Shown here one piece after another: positions 39,201-44,819 of a DNA stretch of 64,000 nt. The DNA lies in the NCBI RefSeq assembly GCF_015832195.1, contig NC_052018.1:53443666-53507665 (forward strand), in the 5' to 3' direction. Position 1 is the stretch's first letter. Each line of letters starts with the position of its first letter. Source of the stretch: Motacilla alba alba. Lineage: Eukaryota; Chordata; Aves; Passeriformes; Motacillidae. Under the pieces are notes generated by a model. That model had not been told where the DNA came from, did not search any database, and worked only from the letters and a program-made list of their open reading frames with translations. Position numbers and translations under genes: made by a program.

Positions 39201-42200
39201 TAATTAAGAAAATGTTACAGGGCTATTTCTTAAGTTAACAGTCTTGGTTCATGATGAGGTACCACGGTGTAGAATATGGATGGACAAAGCCCTCCTGTGA
39301 ATAGTAGATTCTTCCACCAATCAGACTCATGTCCTTATTTTGTCAGATTCCCCCCCCCTTTTACTCCATCTATAGATGGAATAGTTGGAAAAGTACTACT
39401 CAGTAACATTCTTACTACAAAAATCCCAAAGGTGGTCTCTAAACCGATCAGTTTTTTAAATCAAACTATTGTTTGATGGGGGTCTGTATCAGTCATTACA
39501 CGAAAAATAAAAAAAATCTGTTGGATGTCCCCCCTACAATGCTTTATTTTATACATTTACTCCACACATTCCTTTCAACTTAAGAGAAGCTAGTTTAAAT
39601 GATGCTCTGGTTGAACAAATGAAGACCATAAAAACTTCCAAGAGTGAAACTGCTTGAGCTTTATAACTGCTTTCCAATACTATCAAAGGCTTCACAAAAC
39701 TAGCATTTCTAGTTCAAAGTAGTTTTTTAAGTTTCAAAGCCTTTCAAACAGTCTCTATACACTGAAGATCACCTTTTTCTAACATCACCTCAGAAACGGA
39801 ACAAAAAGACTATTACATCTCATCTCTCGATGATATTAAGCTTTTCTTTGAAGCATCACTTTGCAACAAAACCTGCTAGCCACACTAAATAAATCAACAG
39901 CTATTAAGGCTTTCACGTTATTACCTTATTACAGTAGCTACTTTCTAATTCTTATGCTCTGCTTCAACGCCTAAAAAGGCCTATTGTGTTGTAGCACTGC
40001 AACCCTACGCTGCTGGGAAATGGGAGGACAGCTTTATTGTTCAACAGCTCCGGGGTCCCTTGCGGTTTGACAACTTCTTTTTCCTTTCCTTTTTTTGCTT
40101 CCCTCACTCAGCTATAGGCACATGCAATCTGTGCTTTGTGATAGTTAGGCAAATCATTAGGTTAAATAACTTGAGGCTGACAGAAAGCGTAAATTATTCT
40201 CATTATCTGCTAAAGGATTCAGTTGGATGAATCTGCTCAGGTGGGTGTTACAGTGGTTGGAGGGGAAAGGTGCTCCATCATTGGATGAAACTGGGTGGTC
40301 AATTATCTTGAGTAGAAGCAATTGCTATTTAACAAGAAAATTTTAATTAGTCACAATAAATCAGAGAATGACAGCTAAACCAGCCTTTTTAAAATTTTTA
40401 AGTTTGTTTAAAGAAGCAAACTAATTCTGCTTAAAAATGTGGAAGAGCATCATTATTGGACACCACCAGTTCATCAAAGCACTTGAGTGCATCTTCAATG
40501 CCTCTGAAGTCGAGCACTTTATGCATTTATTTAAAATGAAGGATGCGTGTAACTGCTTGCTCAATCACAGACAAATTTGTCAAGAGTCCTCACAAAAACT
40601 CATTTGGTCAGCAAGTATCAAAAAAGCCAGTTTTGCTTCAATGAAGCAAATCTTTTATACAAACCAATGCCATAAAATAAGATCCAACTTTAAGATGTGT
40701 ATGCAAAGCACCTCAAACTCAAAAGAGGCAGACCATAAACTATTTATAAAAGTTTGGCATCTGCCTACAACCTACATAGGAAAATGTATACAAGATCACT
40801 CCTGAACTAATACTCTAAGAACATACAGTTTGTGATTTACTGGCACAGTTCACTAACCAGGAAATGGGAAAAGATATTTTTTCCTTAGTGTGATGTATTG
40901 CTGTGAATCATAATGCAAATTAAATTATGATCATAATAAACTCAAATGATAGTCATGGAAAAAAAAAACTGTAGCAAAAAGCTAAGTCTCAATATACAGT
41001 TAGAAATACAATATCCCTTTAAAAAAAAGAAACAACAGGGTAAGAATAACAGGAACGATACACGCAATTTTTCAAGCCTGAGAACAAGGAAAGGTAACTA
41101 TCAGTAAAACTTTGGAAAAATTATAGAGGCTGTTTTTCTTTTTTAAAAAGGGATACTGCATCTTTAAAACACACAAAATAGTAAGTCACCCATATTCTAC
41201 TTACAGATAGTAGGAGTAAGAATAGTAGCTCCTCCTGGCAAGCAAATCACAGACAGTGGAAAAAGAGAAGCAATGGTGAATGAAAAGCGTGACTCTGTCA
41301 CATCCAATAAAGCAGAGAAATGTGCGTTTAAAAAAAAAGTTGAAAAAATTCATGTTTCTTTGGTTAGCATTTCAACTTGCTCATGCGCAAACTAGCCTTA
41401 CTTTGCCATGCAATTAAAAACAAAACAAAACAAAAATTAAAAAAACCCTAGCGTATAAAAATGATTTGTTTTTTAGAAGGATCACTTGAGAAAATTACAT
41501 GCTGAGATTTCACTTATTGCCAAAAATTTTGAAAATTAAATGGATTGTGTAATTTCAACATGCAGTTCAGCATAATATAATGATTACTGCCTAGATGTCA
41601 TGACAAATGAACAGCTGTGTACAAGTCTTGTGCAGCAGATATGCTTTTTACTTTTCAGTCACAAAAAATAAGGTTCCATTAATAAATACATTTAATCAGA
41701 AAACAATTTCTTGTCATTCAGTTTAACATATTTATCAGTACACAGTTGTAGACATATATGTTTGTATGCGCACTATGCGTAGCTATATGAGTACACACAT
41801 TTTAAAGAAAACTGAACATTTCCAGCAGACATGTGTGTACTGGCATATCCACCACACATTTCCTCAATGCAAACATATGCTTTCTATTTGAAAATCTTAC
41901 GATTGGAAATGCTGATGTAGTCATGCTAAGCATTAAAAACATGGAAGGTAAACAAATGGAAGGAAATGAAGGACATTTGGAAATAGTCCAACAATGATTT
42001 CGAAAATAAAAATAGCATTGCTTGTTAAAGATGCAGTATCCCTTTTCTTAGCTGGTTTGATTACTCCAGTAGAAGTCTTTAAAAGCTGTTAAGAGCTTTA
42101 TTCAGGAAAACTTCAAACCAATTTGTACAAAATGATCAGGCAAAGCCTAAAACATCTCAAGCTCATAAACAAAACTGCTCAGTACTCCATTTTTCAATAA

Positions 42201-44649
42201 AATGTAATGCTGCATTTAATCAGTGATTTGAGATACTGGTGGCTGTGCATACGACTTAATAAACTAATAAAAATGCAGAAACCATTGTTTTATTGACTTT
42301 TCCATCTAATAAACTGTGGTCAATTCGGGTACCAAAAGGGATACTACATAATGGATCACTGAATAGGTACACTACAGAGGATGATTCAGACGGATCGGAT
42401 TTCAGTCCCACCACAACTAAGTGAAGTGTGTTTTTGTATGTGTGAATGTGTCAGAGTTTTTACAGCTGTTTCTGCCTTCATTATATGAATTGCCCTGACT
42501 CACTAGATGGATTGATTTAACTCAGGAACACAGTTTTTCTGTGTTTTTTGTAAGAGACCTTGACTAAAGCTGGTATAAAAAATGTGCCCATTTTCACTAA
42601 AGGCAGAGGGGGAGAAGAATGGCACACCTACAACATGTTCAATAGACAACCAATTAAACCATCATGATGGAAAATTGCCAAACATTAAAGATTCATTAAG
42701 AAGGTTAATTTCTCACCTATTTAGAATACAAAATAGTACAGGAATTTAGGCTATAGAATGATGATAATTTCTAAAAGGATACTGCCTTCACAGGTTCTGA
42801 GGAGGGAAAGAGGGGAAAAGGGAAATTTTAAAATATCACTTCACAGATATAATTAACTCACTTTGGTCAAACAATAGTGAAAATTTGAGCCTAAAAGGAC
42901 TCAGAATGGAAGAGGCAAAAACTATAGGAAAAATGTACACATGGATTTGTTTGTTTGTTATTTGCAAAACTAGTCAATCACATCTGGAAGTGACTGACAC
43001 TCTGTAGTGCAGGATGGTCTCTCTCTCACACACAAACACACGTGAACACACAGAGAATTTTCTATTAAACGTAAGGGGACCACTGTAACACTCACTAAGA
43101 TGATACTTGCCAGTACATACCATGCTACAAAGCTACAATATAACGATTTCCTCCTAAAAGCTGAAAAACAATTTCACTTTTGTTTTTCAAAAGTCGTGTA
43201 AATAAAGAAAACTGGCTGACTGTATGTTTTTTTTTGTACATGATGAGTTGGACCTTTTGCATATGTGTAAATTCTCAGCCACAAAGGTAAACAACAGAGA
43301 AAAGTAAAAGCACTTTTGGGAAAAATCACATATGTAGCTAACTAACACAGAACACTATAAGCATACCTAATGTTTCTAATGCAGACGTTTCTTCTCCAAG
43401 TTATATATCTCCAGGGATAATTGTAAAAAGGCAATAAATTAAAAAAATCTAATGCAAACCAACAATGATAACATATAGAATGATCTTAATCGATAAAAAT
43501 AATAGTAAGCTGCATTTCAGAGGAATATACGCAACAATCACAAAAATACTTTTTATTATAACTTCTGCAAAAGGCAAGGGAACGCAACGCACACACCATG
43601 GGAAGGCAAAGGGCTCGTTCTATGCAAGAGAAATCAGCTTGTGCCGTGTGAAGGGGAACCACCAGGGAGGACGTGCACAGAGAGAGAGGAATTAGTTTCT
43701 ATACTATAACTACGGAATTATAGGGACACATTATGGACTTCTCTGCCAGGTTAAAAGAGTTGCAACTACTGGTAAGGCTAGGCTTTGAAACACTGACCAA
43801 GCAATAGGATAGCACAAGTTGCTACAGGTAGGAGGGCTGGGATGCAGGGATAGCATTGAACAATGCCAGAAGATGGCGATATTGCTTACTGTCTAAGAAA
43901 GCACTGAAAAAAATTTAAATTCACTTAAATTAATACACTTAAACAATTTCATGCACTAAGAACTCACTAGATAATTTTACAGTGATGCGCTATGACTTTT
44001 AAGAAAAAACTCCAGGTTTAAAAGAGCATAAATAGAGGTATAAAATTACATTATTTTGCAAGTTGGGTAACATGCAAATACAAATAACTCATTAGAGCCA
44101 CACAGAGAAAATAATATTCATTAAGTGGTTAAAACATGAAAAGTGCAACAAGTTATTATTTTTTCTTTGCTTTAAAAAATAAAAAAGGCACCATAAATTT
44201 CAATTCCACCCACTTTAACAATCTGTACATTCTTCTATCTCCAACTTAAAAATCCTTGGAAACTAATAGCATGAGAAAATGTATAGTTATCGGAATCTTA
44301 AATATAAAGAAATTCTATCTTTAAAGACATCCTAAGAATCACAGCAAAACCAAAAGAAAACACAAGGAACTAATCCAAAAATTGACCTAAAGGACCTACC
44401 AGTCCCAAAGCTTTTTCTTTTTCTAAAGACCTCTAAAAAACATCCTTTCAAAATTGTTTGATAGAGAGGAGGAAAAATAAAAGATCAATCAGCAGAGATC
44501 ATTTTCTTACCTTTTTTTGACGATCAATATGACAACAAGGAGAAGTAGGATGAATACCAGAATTCCAGCACTTATTCCTGCTATTTTCACCACTCGATCT
44601 GTTTGTTTGGCGGGATCCGGAATCACCTCAGGTTCTTCTGTTGCTGCTG
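9163..44649 (-). CDS. PTPRK: PTPRK, 3' half of the coding region (transmembrane helix to stop), split over 17 constitutive and 3 cassette exons
   Basis: Receptor protein tyrosine phosphatase kappa is a single-pass plasma-membrane protein of the R2B family. Its MAM-Ig-FN3 ectodomain binds homophilically at cell contacts, and its D1 domain dephosphorylates junctional proteins. The joined constitutive exons give 708 codons plus stop with every exon phase matching. Order: transmembrane helix (about residues 22-43), basic stop-transfer KK, juxtamembrane region (about 46-160), D1 (about 161-415, catalytic C351), D2 (about 430-705). The end [11 protein letters not shown] and the segment [10 protein letters not shown] fit PTPRK as I remember it, and not the NSG, SSF or GLESR ends of PTPRM, PTPRT and PTPRU. 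The ectodomain exons (MAM, Ig, FN3) lie upstream, outside the window. No frameshift or premature stop was found in the constitutive path. Confidence 0.96.
9217..11566 (-). other. PTPRK intron w19-w20
   Basis: 2.35 kb. Holds a CR1 remnant and a pyrimidine-rich stretch on the transcript (9736-9772). Nothing else recognised. Confidence 0.85.
10970..11030 (+). mobile_element. CR1 LINE 3'-end remnant
   Basis: GTTGGATTCAATGATCTTAAGGGTCTCTTCCAACCTAAATGATTTTAT (split here only by reading) follows the CR1 3' terminus, plus orientation. Only about 60 bp are recognisable. Confidence 0.8.
11567..11702 (-). CDS. PTPRK: PTPRK exon w19: D2 P-loop (136 nt)
   Basis: The exon encodes residues 647-691, [16 protein letters not shown] to PNMVETP, completing HCLNGGGRSG with R651. 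It enters in phase 2 and leaves in phase 0. The donor is [27 protein letters not shown] is PTPRK-like. The acceptor is ACATGCAG. The exon is clearly richer in GC than its flanks. Confidence 0.95.
11757..11807. repeat. Local tandem duplication
   Basis: CATCCATTTCAGTTCTT occurs twice, about 26 bp apart, with shared TCAAAACA flanks, just upstream of w19 in the transcript. Other small duplications: AAAATTCTGTTTGCT at 34370-34402, TGTAGAAAAGTACT at 14869-14915. Confidence 0.75.
12797..12815. repeat. Homopolymer T19
   Basis: Uninterrupted T run in the w18-w19 intron, A-rich on the transcript. Similar runs: A17 at 14011-14027, T14 at 53372-53385 and T14 at 61077-61090. Confidence 0.9.
12944..13107 (-). 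CDS. PTPRK: PTPRK exon w18: D2 region with degenerate WPD loop (164 nt)
   Basis: The exon encodes residues 592-645, [19 protein letters not shown] to GEGRTIIHC. The WPD loop equivalent reads GWASHRDVP, so the catalytic aspartate is missing (S609), whereas C645 is kept. This is the known state of R2B D2 domains, regarded as non-catalytic and regulatory. It enters in phase 0 and leaves in phase 2 (CT). The donor is GTGAGT. Confidence 0.95.
13108..15074 (-). other. PTPRK intron w17-w18
   Basis: 1.97 kb AT-rich; A17 run and a small duplication at 14869-14915. No exon seen. Confidence 0.85.
15075..15200 (-). CDS. PTPRK: PTPRK exon w17: D2 CPQYWPEEG segment (126 nt)
   Basis: The exon encodes residues 550-591, [15 protein letters not shown] to FRICNLTR, the counterpart of w11. 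Phase is 0 on both sides. The donor GTAAGG follows AGA and the acceptor is CTGGCACAG. Confidence 0.95.
15432..15563 (-). CDS. PTPRK: PTPRK exon w16: D2 core (132 nt)
   Basis: The exon encodes residues 506-549, [17 protein letters not shown] to NEVDLAQ, the D2 counterpart of w9-w10, including [13 protein letters not shown]. Phase is 0 on both sides. The donor is GTTAGT. Only 231 nt separate it from w17, the shortest intron in the window. Confidence 0.95.
15564..18181 (-). other. PTPRK intron w15-w16
   Basis: 2.6 kb; the C24/G24 homopolymer is the only notable element. Confidence 0.85.
18028..18051 (-). repeat. Homopolymer C24 (G24 in the PTPRK transcript)
   Basis: Twenty-four uninterrupted C on the plus strand, in the w15-w16 intron about 130 nt past the w15 donor. 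The pre-mRNA carries a G24 run able to form G-quadruplex structures. Length is prone to assembly error. Confidence 0.9.
18182..18355 (-). CDS. PTPRK: PTPRK exon w15: start of D2 (174 nt)
   Basis: The exon encodes residues 448-505, [17 protein letters not shown] to NYINAALMD, with KNRF replacing KNRY of D1. Phase is 0 on both sides. The acceptor is TTTTCCTTAG and the donor GTAAGA. A run of 24 G on the transcript begins about 130 nt downstream of the donor. Confidence 0.95.
18356..18925 (-). other. PTPRK intron w14-w15
   Basis: 570 nt; nothing recognised. Confidence 0.85.
18926..19075 (-). CDS. PTPRK: PTPRK exon w14: D1 C-terminal helices and D1-D2 linker (150 nt)
   Basis: The exon encodes residues 398-447, [17 protein letters not shown] to [10 protein letters not shown]. 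The first Gln belongs to the Q-loop TEEQY that spans the w13-w14 junction. Phase is 0 on both sides. The donor CAG|GTATTC lacks G at +5. Confidence 0.95.
19076..20903 (-). other. PTPRK intron w13-w14
   Basis: 1.83 kb; nothing recognised. Its donor (GTACAG) is weak. Confidence 0.85.
20904..21039 (-). CDS. PTPRK: PTPRK exon w13: D1 P-loop arginine (136 nt)
   Basis: The exon encodes residues 353-397, [15 protein letters not shown] to MVQTE. With w12 it completes [10 protein letters not shown], with C351 and R357 in the HC-X5-R signature, so D1 is predicted to be active. The length of 136 nt equals that of w19, its D2 counterpart. The donor GAG|GTACAG is weak (C at +4, A at +5). Confidence 0.95.
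21040..22145 (-). other. PTPRK intron w12-w13
   Basis: 1.1 kb splitting the D1 catalytic motif after C351; nothing else recognised. Confidence 0.85.
22146..22300 (-). CDS. PTPRK: PTPRK exon w12: D1 WPD loop and catalytic cysteine (155 nt)
   Basis: The exon encodes residues 301-351, [14 protein letters not shown] to IVVHC. It contains the WPDHGVP loop with the general acid D319, and ends just after the nucleophile C351. It leaves in phase 2 (AG of S352). The acceptor is TTTTACAG and the donor GTGTGT. It matches w18 of D2 in its place relative to the catalytic motif, reflecting the ancient domain duplication. Confidence 0.95.
22301..23040 (-). other. PTPRK intron w11-w12
   Basis: 740 nt; nothing recognised. 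Confidence 0.85.
23041..23157 (-). CDS. PTPRK: PTPRK exon w11: D1 [10 protein letters not shown] (117 nt)
   Basis: The exon encodes residues 262-300, [19 protein letters not shown] to VVRTFTLGR, in phase 0 on both sides. The donor is GTGAGC. The penultimate residue is Gly (GGA); I remember Glu (ERRGYNEI) in mammalian PTPRK at this place, a single A-to-G difference. Confidence 0.94.
23158..23852 (-). other. PTPRK intron w10-w11
   Basis: 695 nt; nothing recognised. Confidence 0.85.
23853..23950 (-). CDS. PTPRK: PTPRK exon w10: D1 [11 protein letters not shown] core (98 nt)
   Basis: The exon encodes residues 230-261, [17 protein letters not shown] to LVEVGR, the hydrophobic core helix and strand of D1. 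It enters in phase 1 (GT completes G229) and leaves in phase 0. The donor GTAAGT follows AGA. Confidence 0.95.
23951..25758 (-). other. PTPRK intron w9-w10
   Basis: 1.8 kb; contains the CR1 fragment at 24661-24775. Confidence 0.85.
24661..24775 (-). mobile_element. CR1 LINE 3'-end fragment
   Basis: The plus strand begins CATAGAATCACAGAATTATC and continues AAAGACCTTTAACATCATCAAGTCCAAC, the reverse complement of a CR1 3' end. The distal end fades gradually, so the upper limit is approximate. Confidence 0.8.
25759..25795 (-). CDS. PTPRK: PTPRK exon w9: short D1 exon (37 nt)
   Basis: A 37-nt constitutive exon encodes [12 protein letters not shown] (residues 217-228), the family signature just after DYINANYID. 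It enters in phase 0 and leaves in phase 1. The acceptor is CTGTTTTAG and the donor GTAAGG. Because 37 is not a multiple of three, skipping it would break the frame. Confidence 0.94.
25796..28392 (-). other. PTPRK intron w8-w9
   Basis: 2.6 kb AT-rich; two short dinucleotide tracts, no exon seen. Confidence 0.85.
26396..26421. repeat. (CA)n(TA)n short microsatellite
   Basis: A short compound dinucleotide repeat in the w8-w9 intron. A TA/TG tract of similar kind lies at 27611-27640. Confidence 0.85.
28393..28469 (-). CDS. PTPRK: PTPRK exon w8: D1 DYINANYID core (77 nt)
   Basis: The exon encodes residues 192-216, [12 protein letters not shown] to DYINANYID, the first core motif of D1. It enters in phase 1 and leaves in phase 0. 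The acceptor is TTTTTACAG and the donor GTGAGT. Confidence 0.95.
28470..29282 (-). other. PTPRK intron w7-w8
   Basis: 813 nt; (CAA)n repeat. A 125-codon open frame on the minus strand here has no recognisable domain. Confidence 0.85.
29117..29136. repeat. (CAA)n trinucleotide repeat
   Basis: About six CAA units in the w7-w8 intron. Confidence 0.85.
29283..29370 (-). CDS. PTPRK: PTPRK exon w7: D1 substrate-recognition loop (88 nt)
   Basis: The exon encodes residues 162-190, [15 protein letters not shown] to YGNIIA. The KNRYGN motif (residues 182-187) is the phosphotyrosine-recognition loop of classical PTPs. It enters in phase 0 and leaves in phase 1. The donor is GTGAGT. Between it and w8 lie 813 nt of intron, in which I see a (CAA)n repeat but no exon. 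Confidence 0.95.
29371..31114 (-). other. PTPRK intron w6-w7
   Basis: 1.74 kb; nothing recognised. Confidence 0.85.
31115..31299 (-). CDS. PTPRK: PTPRK exon w6: juxtamembrane to D1 entry (185 nt)
   Basis: The exon encodes residues 101-161, [11 protein letters not shown] to YGFKEEYE, including the conserved R2B segment [20 protein letters not shown] that leads into D1 (the wedge and helix region). It enters in phase 1 (AT completes Y100) and leaves in phase 0. The acceptor is GAATGCAG and the donor GTGAGA. The three cassettes w2, w4 and w5 all insert upstream of it. Confidence 0.95.
31300..32444 (-). other. PTPRK intron w5-w6
   Basis: 1.1 kb between the 12-nt microexon and w6; nothing else recognised. 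Confidence 0.65.
32445..32456 (-). CDS. PTPRK: PTPRK microexon w5: 12-nt candidate cassette
   Basis: A 12-nt segment (TGCCTATTACTG) is followed by a near-perfect donor, GTAAGTAT, and preceded by AAAG after a pyrimidine-rich stretch containing T7. The phase is 1 on both sides. Joined to w4 and w6 it yields TAVL-VPIT-DENHSA; I recall a closely similar VPIN-D stretch in long PTPRK isoforms. Joined to w3 directly it yields LPIT-DENH. The acceptor is weak (A at -3, purine-rich last 12 nt), as is usual for microexons. Confidence rests on phase, donor strength and the remembered isoform. Confidence 0.62.
33620..34010 (+). mobile_element. Solo LTR of an endogenous retrovirus (391 bp, ERVK-like)
   Basis: The element begins TGTCACAGAC and ends CTCACAACA (TG...CA), with a perfect 6-bp target-site duplication CGTCAC at 33614-33619 and 34011-34016. 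It holds CCAAT boxes in an inverted repeat, and AATAAA at 33932-33937. No internal retroviral sequence or second LTR is present, so it is a recombination product. A 6-bp duplication is typical of class II (ERVK) elements. It resembles an LTR family I remember as abundant in songbirds. It lies antisense to PTPRK, between microexon w5 and cassette w4. Confidence 0.88.
35256..35280 (-). promoter_or_regulatory. Two UGCAUG (RBFOX) motifs downstream of cassette exon w4
   Basis: TGCATG occurs on the transcript strand at 35275-35280 and 35256-35261, 31 and 50 nt past the donor of w4. RBFOX proteins bound downstream of an alternative exon are known to favour inclusion. Confidence 0.7.
35312..35347 (-). 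CDS. PTPRK: PTPRK cassette exon w4: 36-nt alternative juxtamembrane exon
   Basis: The acceptor is TTTCCTGCAG, the donor GTGAGG, with phase 1 on both sides, so inclusion keeps the frame. It replaces the split tyrosine codon between w3 and w6 with [12 protein letters not shown] followed by D before ENHSATAE (if joined directly to w6). I recall this segment from annotated PTPRK isoforms. Two UGCAUG motifs lie 31-55 nt past the donor, the classic position for RBFOX-promoted inclusion. Confidence 0.9.
   Translation of the reverse strand, partial: CPMIHLCRQLC
35348..37457 (-). other. PTPRK intron w3-w4
   Basis: 2.1 kb. A relatively GC-rich block at 36164-36470 carries two overlapping open minus-strand frames of 69 and 75 codons that I cannot assign. 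Confidence 0.8.
37458..37618 (-). CDS. PTPRK: PTPRK exon w3: juxtamembrane segment (161 nt)
   Basis: The exon encodes residues 47-99, from [11 protein letters not shown] to HNFSPR. It enters in phase 2 (C completes the serine) and leaves in phase 1 (T). The donor is GTAAGT. The polypyrimidine tract is a run of 13 T on the transcript followed by GGCTGGGCAG. The [10 protein letters not shown] motif inside it distinguishes PTPRK from PTPRM and PTPRT. In known PTPRK the region between membrane and D1 is the target of phosphorylation and proteolytic processing; no specific site can be assigned here. Confidence 0.95.
38893..39098 (+). mobile_element. CR1 LINE 3'-end fragment
   Basis: It starts at GATGTTAGGAAGAAAGTC, passes GTTCAGAGAGGCTGTGGA and GACGTGTTCAAGGC and ends at GATGATCTTTAGGGCTCCTTCC...ATTCTGTGA, the characteristic CR1 3' UTR order. 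Orientation is plus, opposite to PTPRK; it lies in the w2-w3 intron. Confidence 0.88.
41146..41167 (-). repeat. Downstream arm of a 22-nt perfect inverted repeat around exon w2
   Basis: The plus strand carries a 22-mer with core GGGATACTGCATC whose exact reverse complement lies at 42025-42046. Similarity ends at the arm edges, so this is not an obvious pair of transposon copies. In the transcript this arm lies 37 nt below the 3' edge of exon w2. Confidence 0.9.
41205..41234 (-). CDS. PTPRK: PTPRK cassette exon w2: 30-nt tyrosine-rich juxtamembrane microexon
   Basis: A 30-nt exon lies between acceptor TTGCTTGCCAG and donor GTAAGTAG, in phase 2 on both sides. Including it changes KK-S-KLAKK into [18 protein letters not shown]; skipping it keeps the frame. 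The insert carries five tyrosines directly under the membrane. From memory, the paralogue PTPRT has a nearly identical YSYSYYL segment at the same place, which argues that this is a real, ancient cassette. It sits in the 6.9-kb intron between the transmembrane exon and w3, close to an unusual inverted repeat. Confidence 0.88.
41407..41412 (-). promoter_or_regulatory. UGCAUG (RBFOX) motif upstream of cassette exon w2
   Basis: TGCATG on the transcript strand, about 173 nt upstream of the 30-nt exon. A second copy lies at 41559-41564. Upstream RBFOX sites usually favour skipping. Confidence 0.5.
42025..42046 (-). repeat. Upstream arm of the 22-nt inverted repeat around exon w2
   Basis: Exact reverse complement of 41146-41167. 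It lies about 790 nt upstream of exon w2 in the transcript; pairing of the two arms would place the exon in a loop of 857 nt. Confidence 0.9.
42334..42349 (-). repeat. Third, one-mismatch copy of the inverted-repeat core
   Basis: The plus strand reads AAAAGGGATACTACAT, differing from the first 16 bases of 41146-41167 at one position. In RNA the difference becomes a G-U wobble when paired with 42025-42046, giving an alternative 16-bp stem entirely inside the intron upstream of w2. Confidence 0.8.
44511..44649 (-). CDS. PTPRK: PTPRK exon w1: membrane-proximal stalk and transmembrane helix (139 nt)
   Basis: The exon encodes the last ectodomain residues ([12 protein letters not shown]), a helix of about 22 hydrophobic residues starting [11 protein letters not shown], and the basic KK stop-transfer end. 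It enters in phase 1 (the first two bases, CA, complete a codon) and leaves in phase 2 (AG). The donor is GTAAGA. The acceptor region reads TTAGCAGCAGCA, so three AGs stand in tandem; I chose the first, and the others would remove one or two alanines. The helix sequence agrees with PTPRK from memory. Confidence 0.95.
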
Positions 44650-44652
44650 CTA
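44644..44652 (-). promoter_or_regulatory. PTPRK: Tandem (triple NAG) splice acceptor at the transmembrane exon
   Basis: The transcript reads TAGCAGCAG, three potential acceptors three bases apart. Use of the second or third would remove one or two alanines from the membrane-proximal stalk and keep the frame. Confidence 0.6.
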
Positions 44653-44819
44653 AATTAATCAAAAAAATAAGTTATTTAAATGTGTAAGCACTAGAGACAA
44701 GGAAATAATTTTTGGCGATAATTTTCAAATGTGTGTGTGTCTTAATAAAGTAGTAAAAATATAGATACAGGCATCATGTGTTTAAACATCTACACGACTG
44801 TATGTAGACACACTATAAA

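Larger units (their letters stand above)
37619..41204 (-). other. PTPRK intron w2-w3
   Basis: 3.6 kb with a CR1 fragment at 38893-39098 and, near w2, one inverted-repeat arm. A 122-codon plus-strand frame at 40437-40805 has no recognisable domain. Confidence 0.8.
41235..44510 (-). other. PTPRK intron w1-w2
   Basis: 3.3 kb with the second inverted-repeat arm, its third copy, and two UGCAUG motifs. No transposon recognised between 41.2 and 44.5 kb, which is compatible with constraint but not proof of it. Confidence 0.8.

Noticed and set aside
40437..40805. 122-codon plus-strand frame
   Set aside because: No domain, no splice or promoter context; compatible with chance in intronic DNA.
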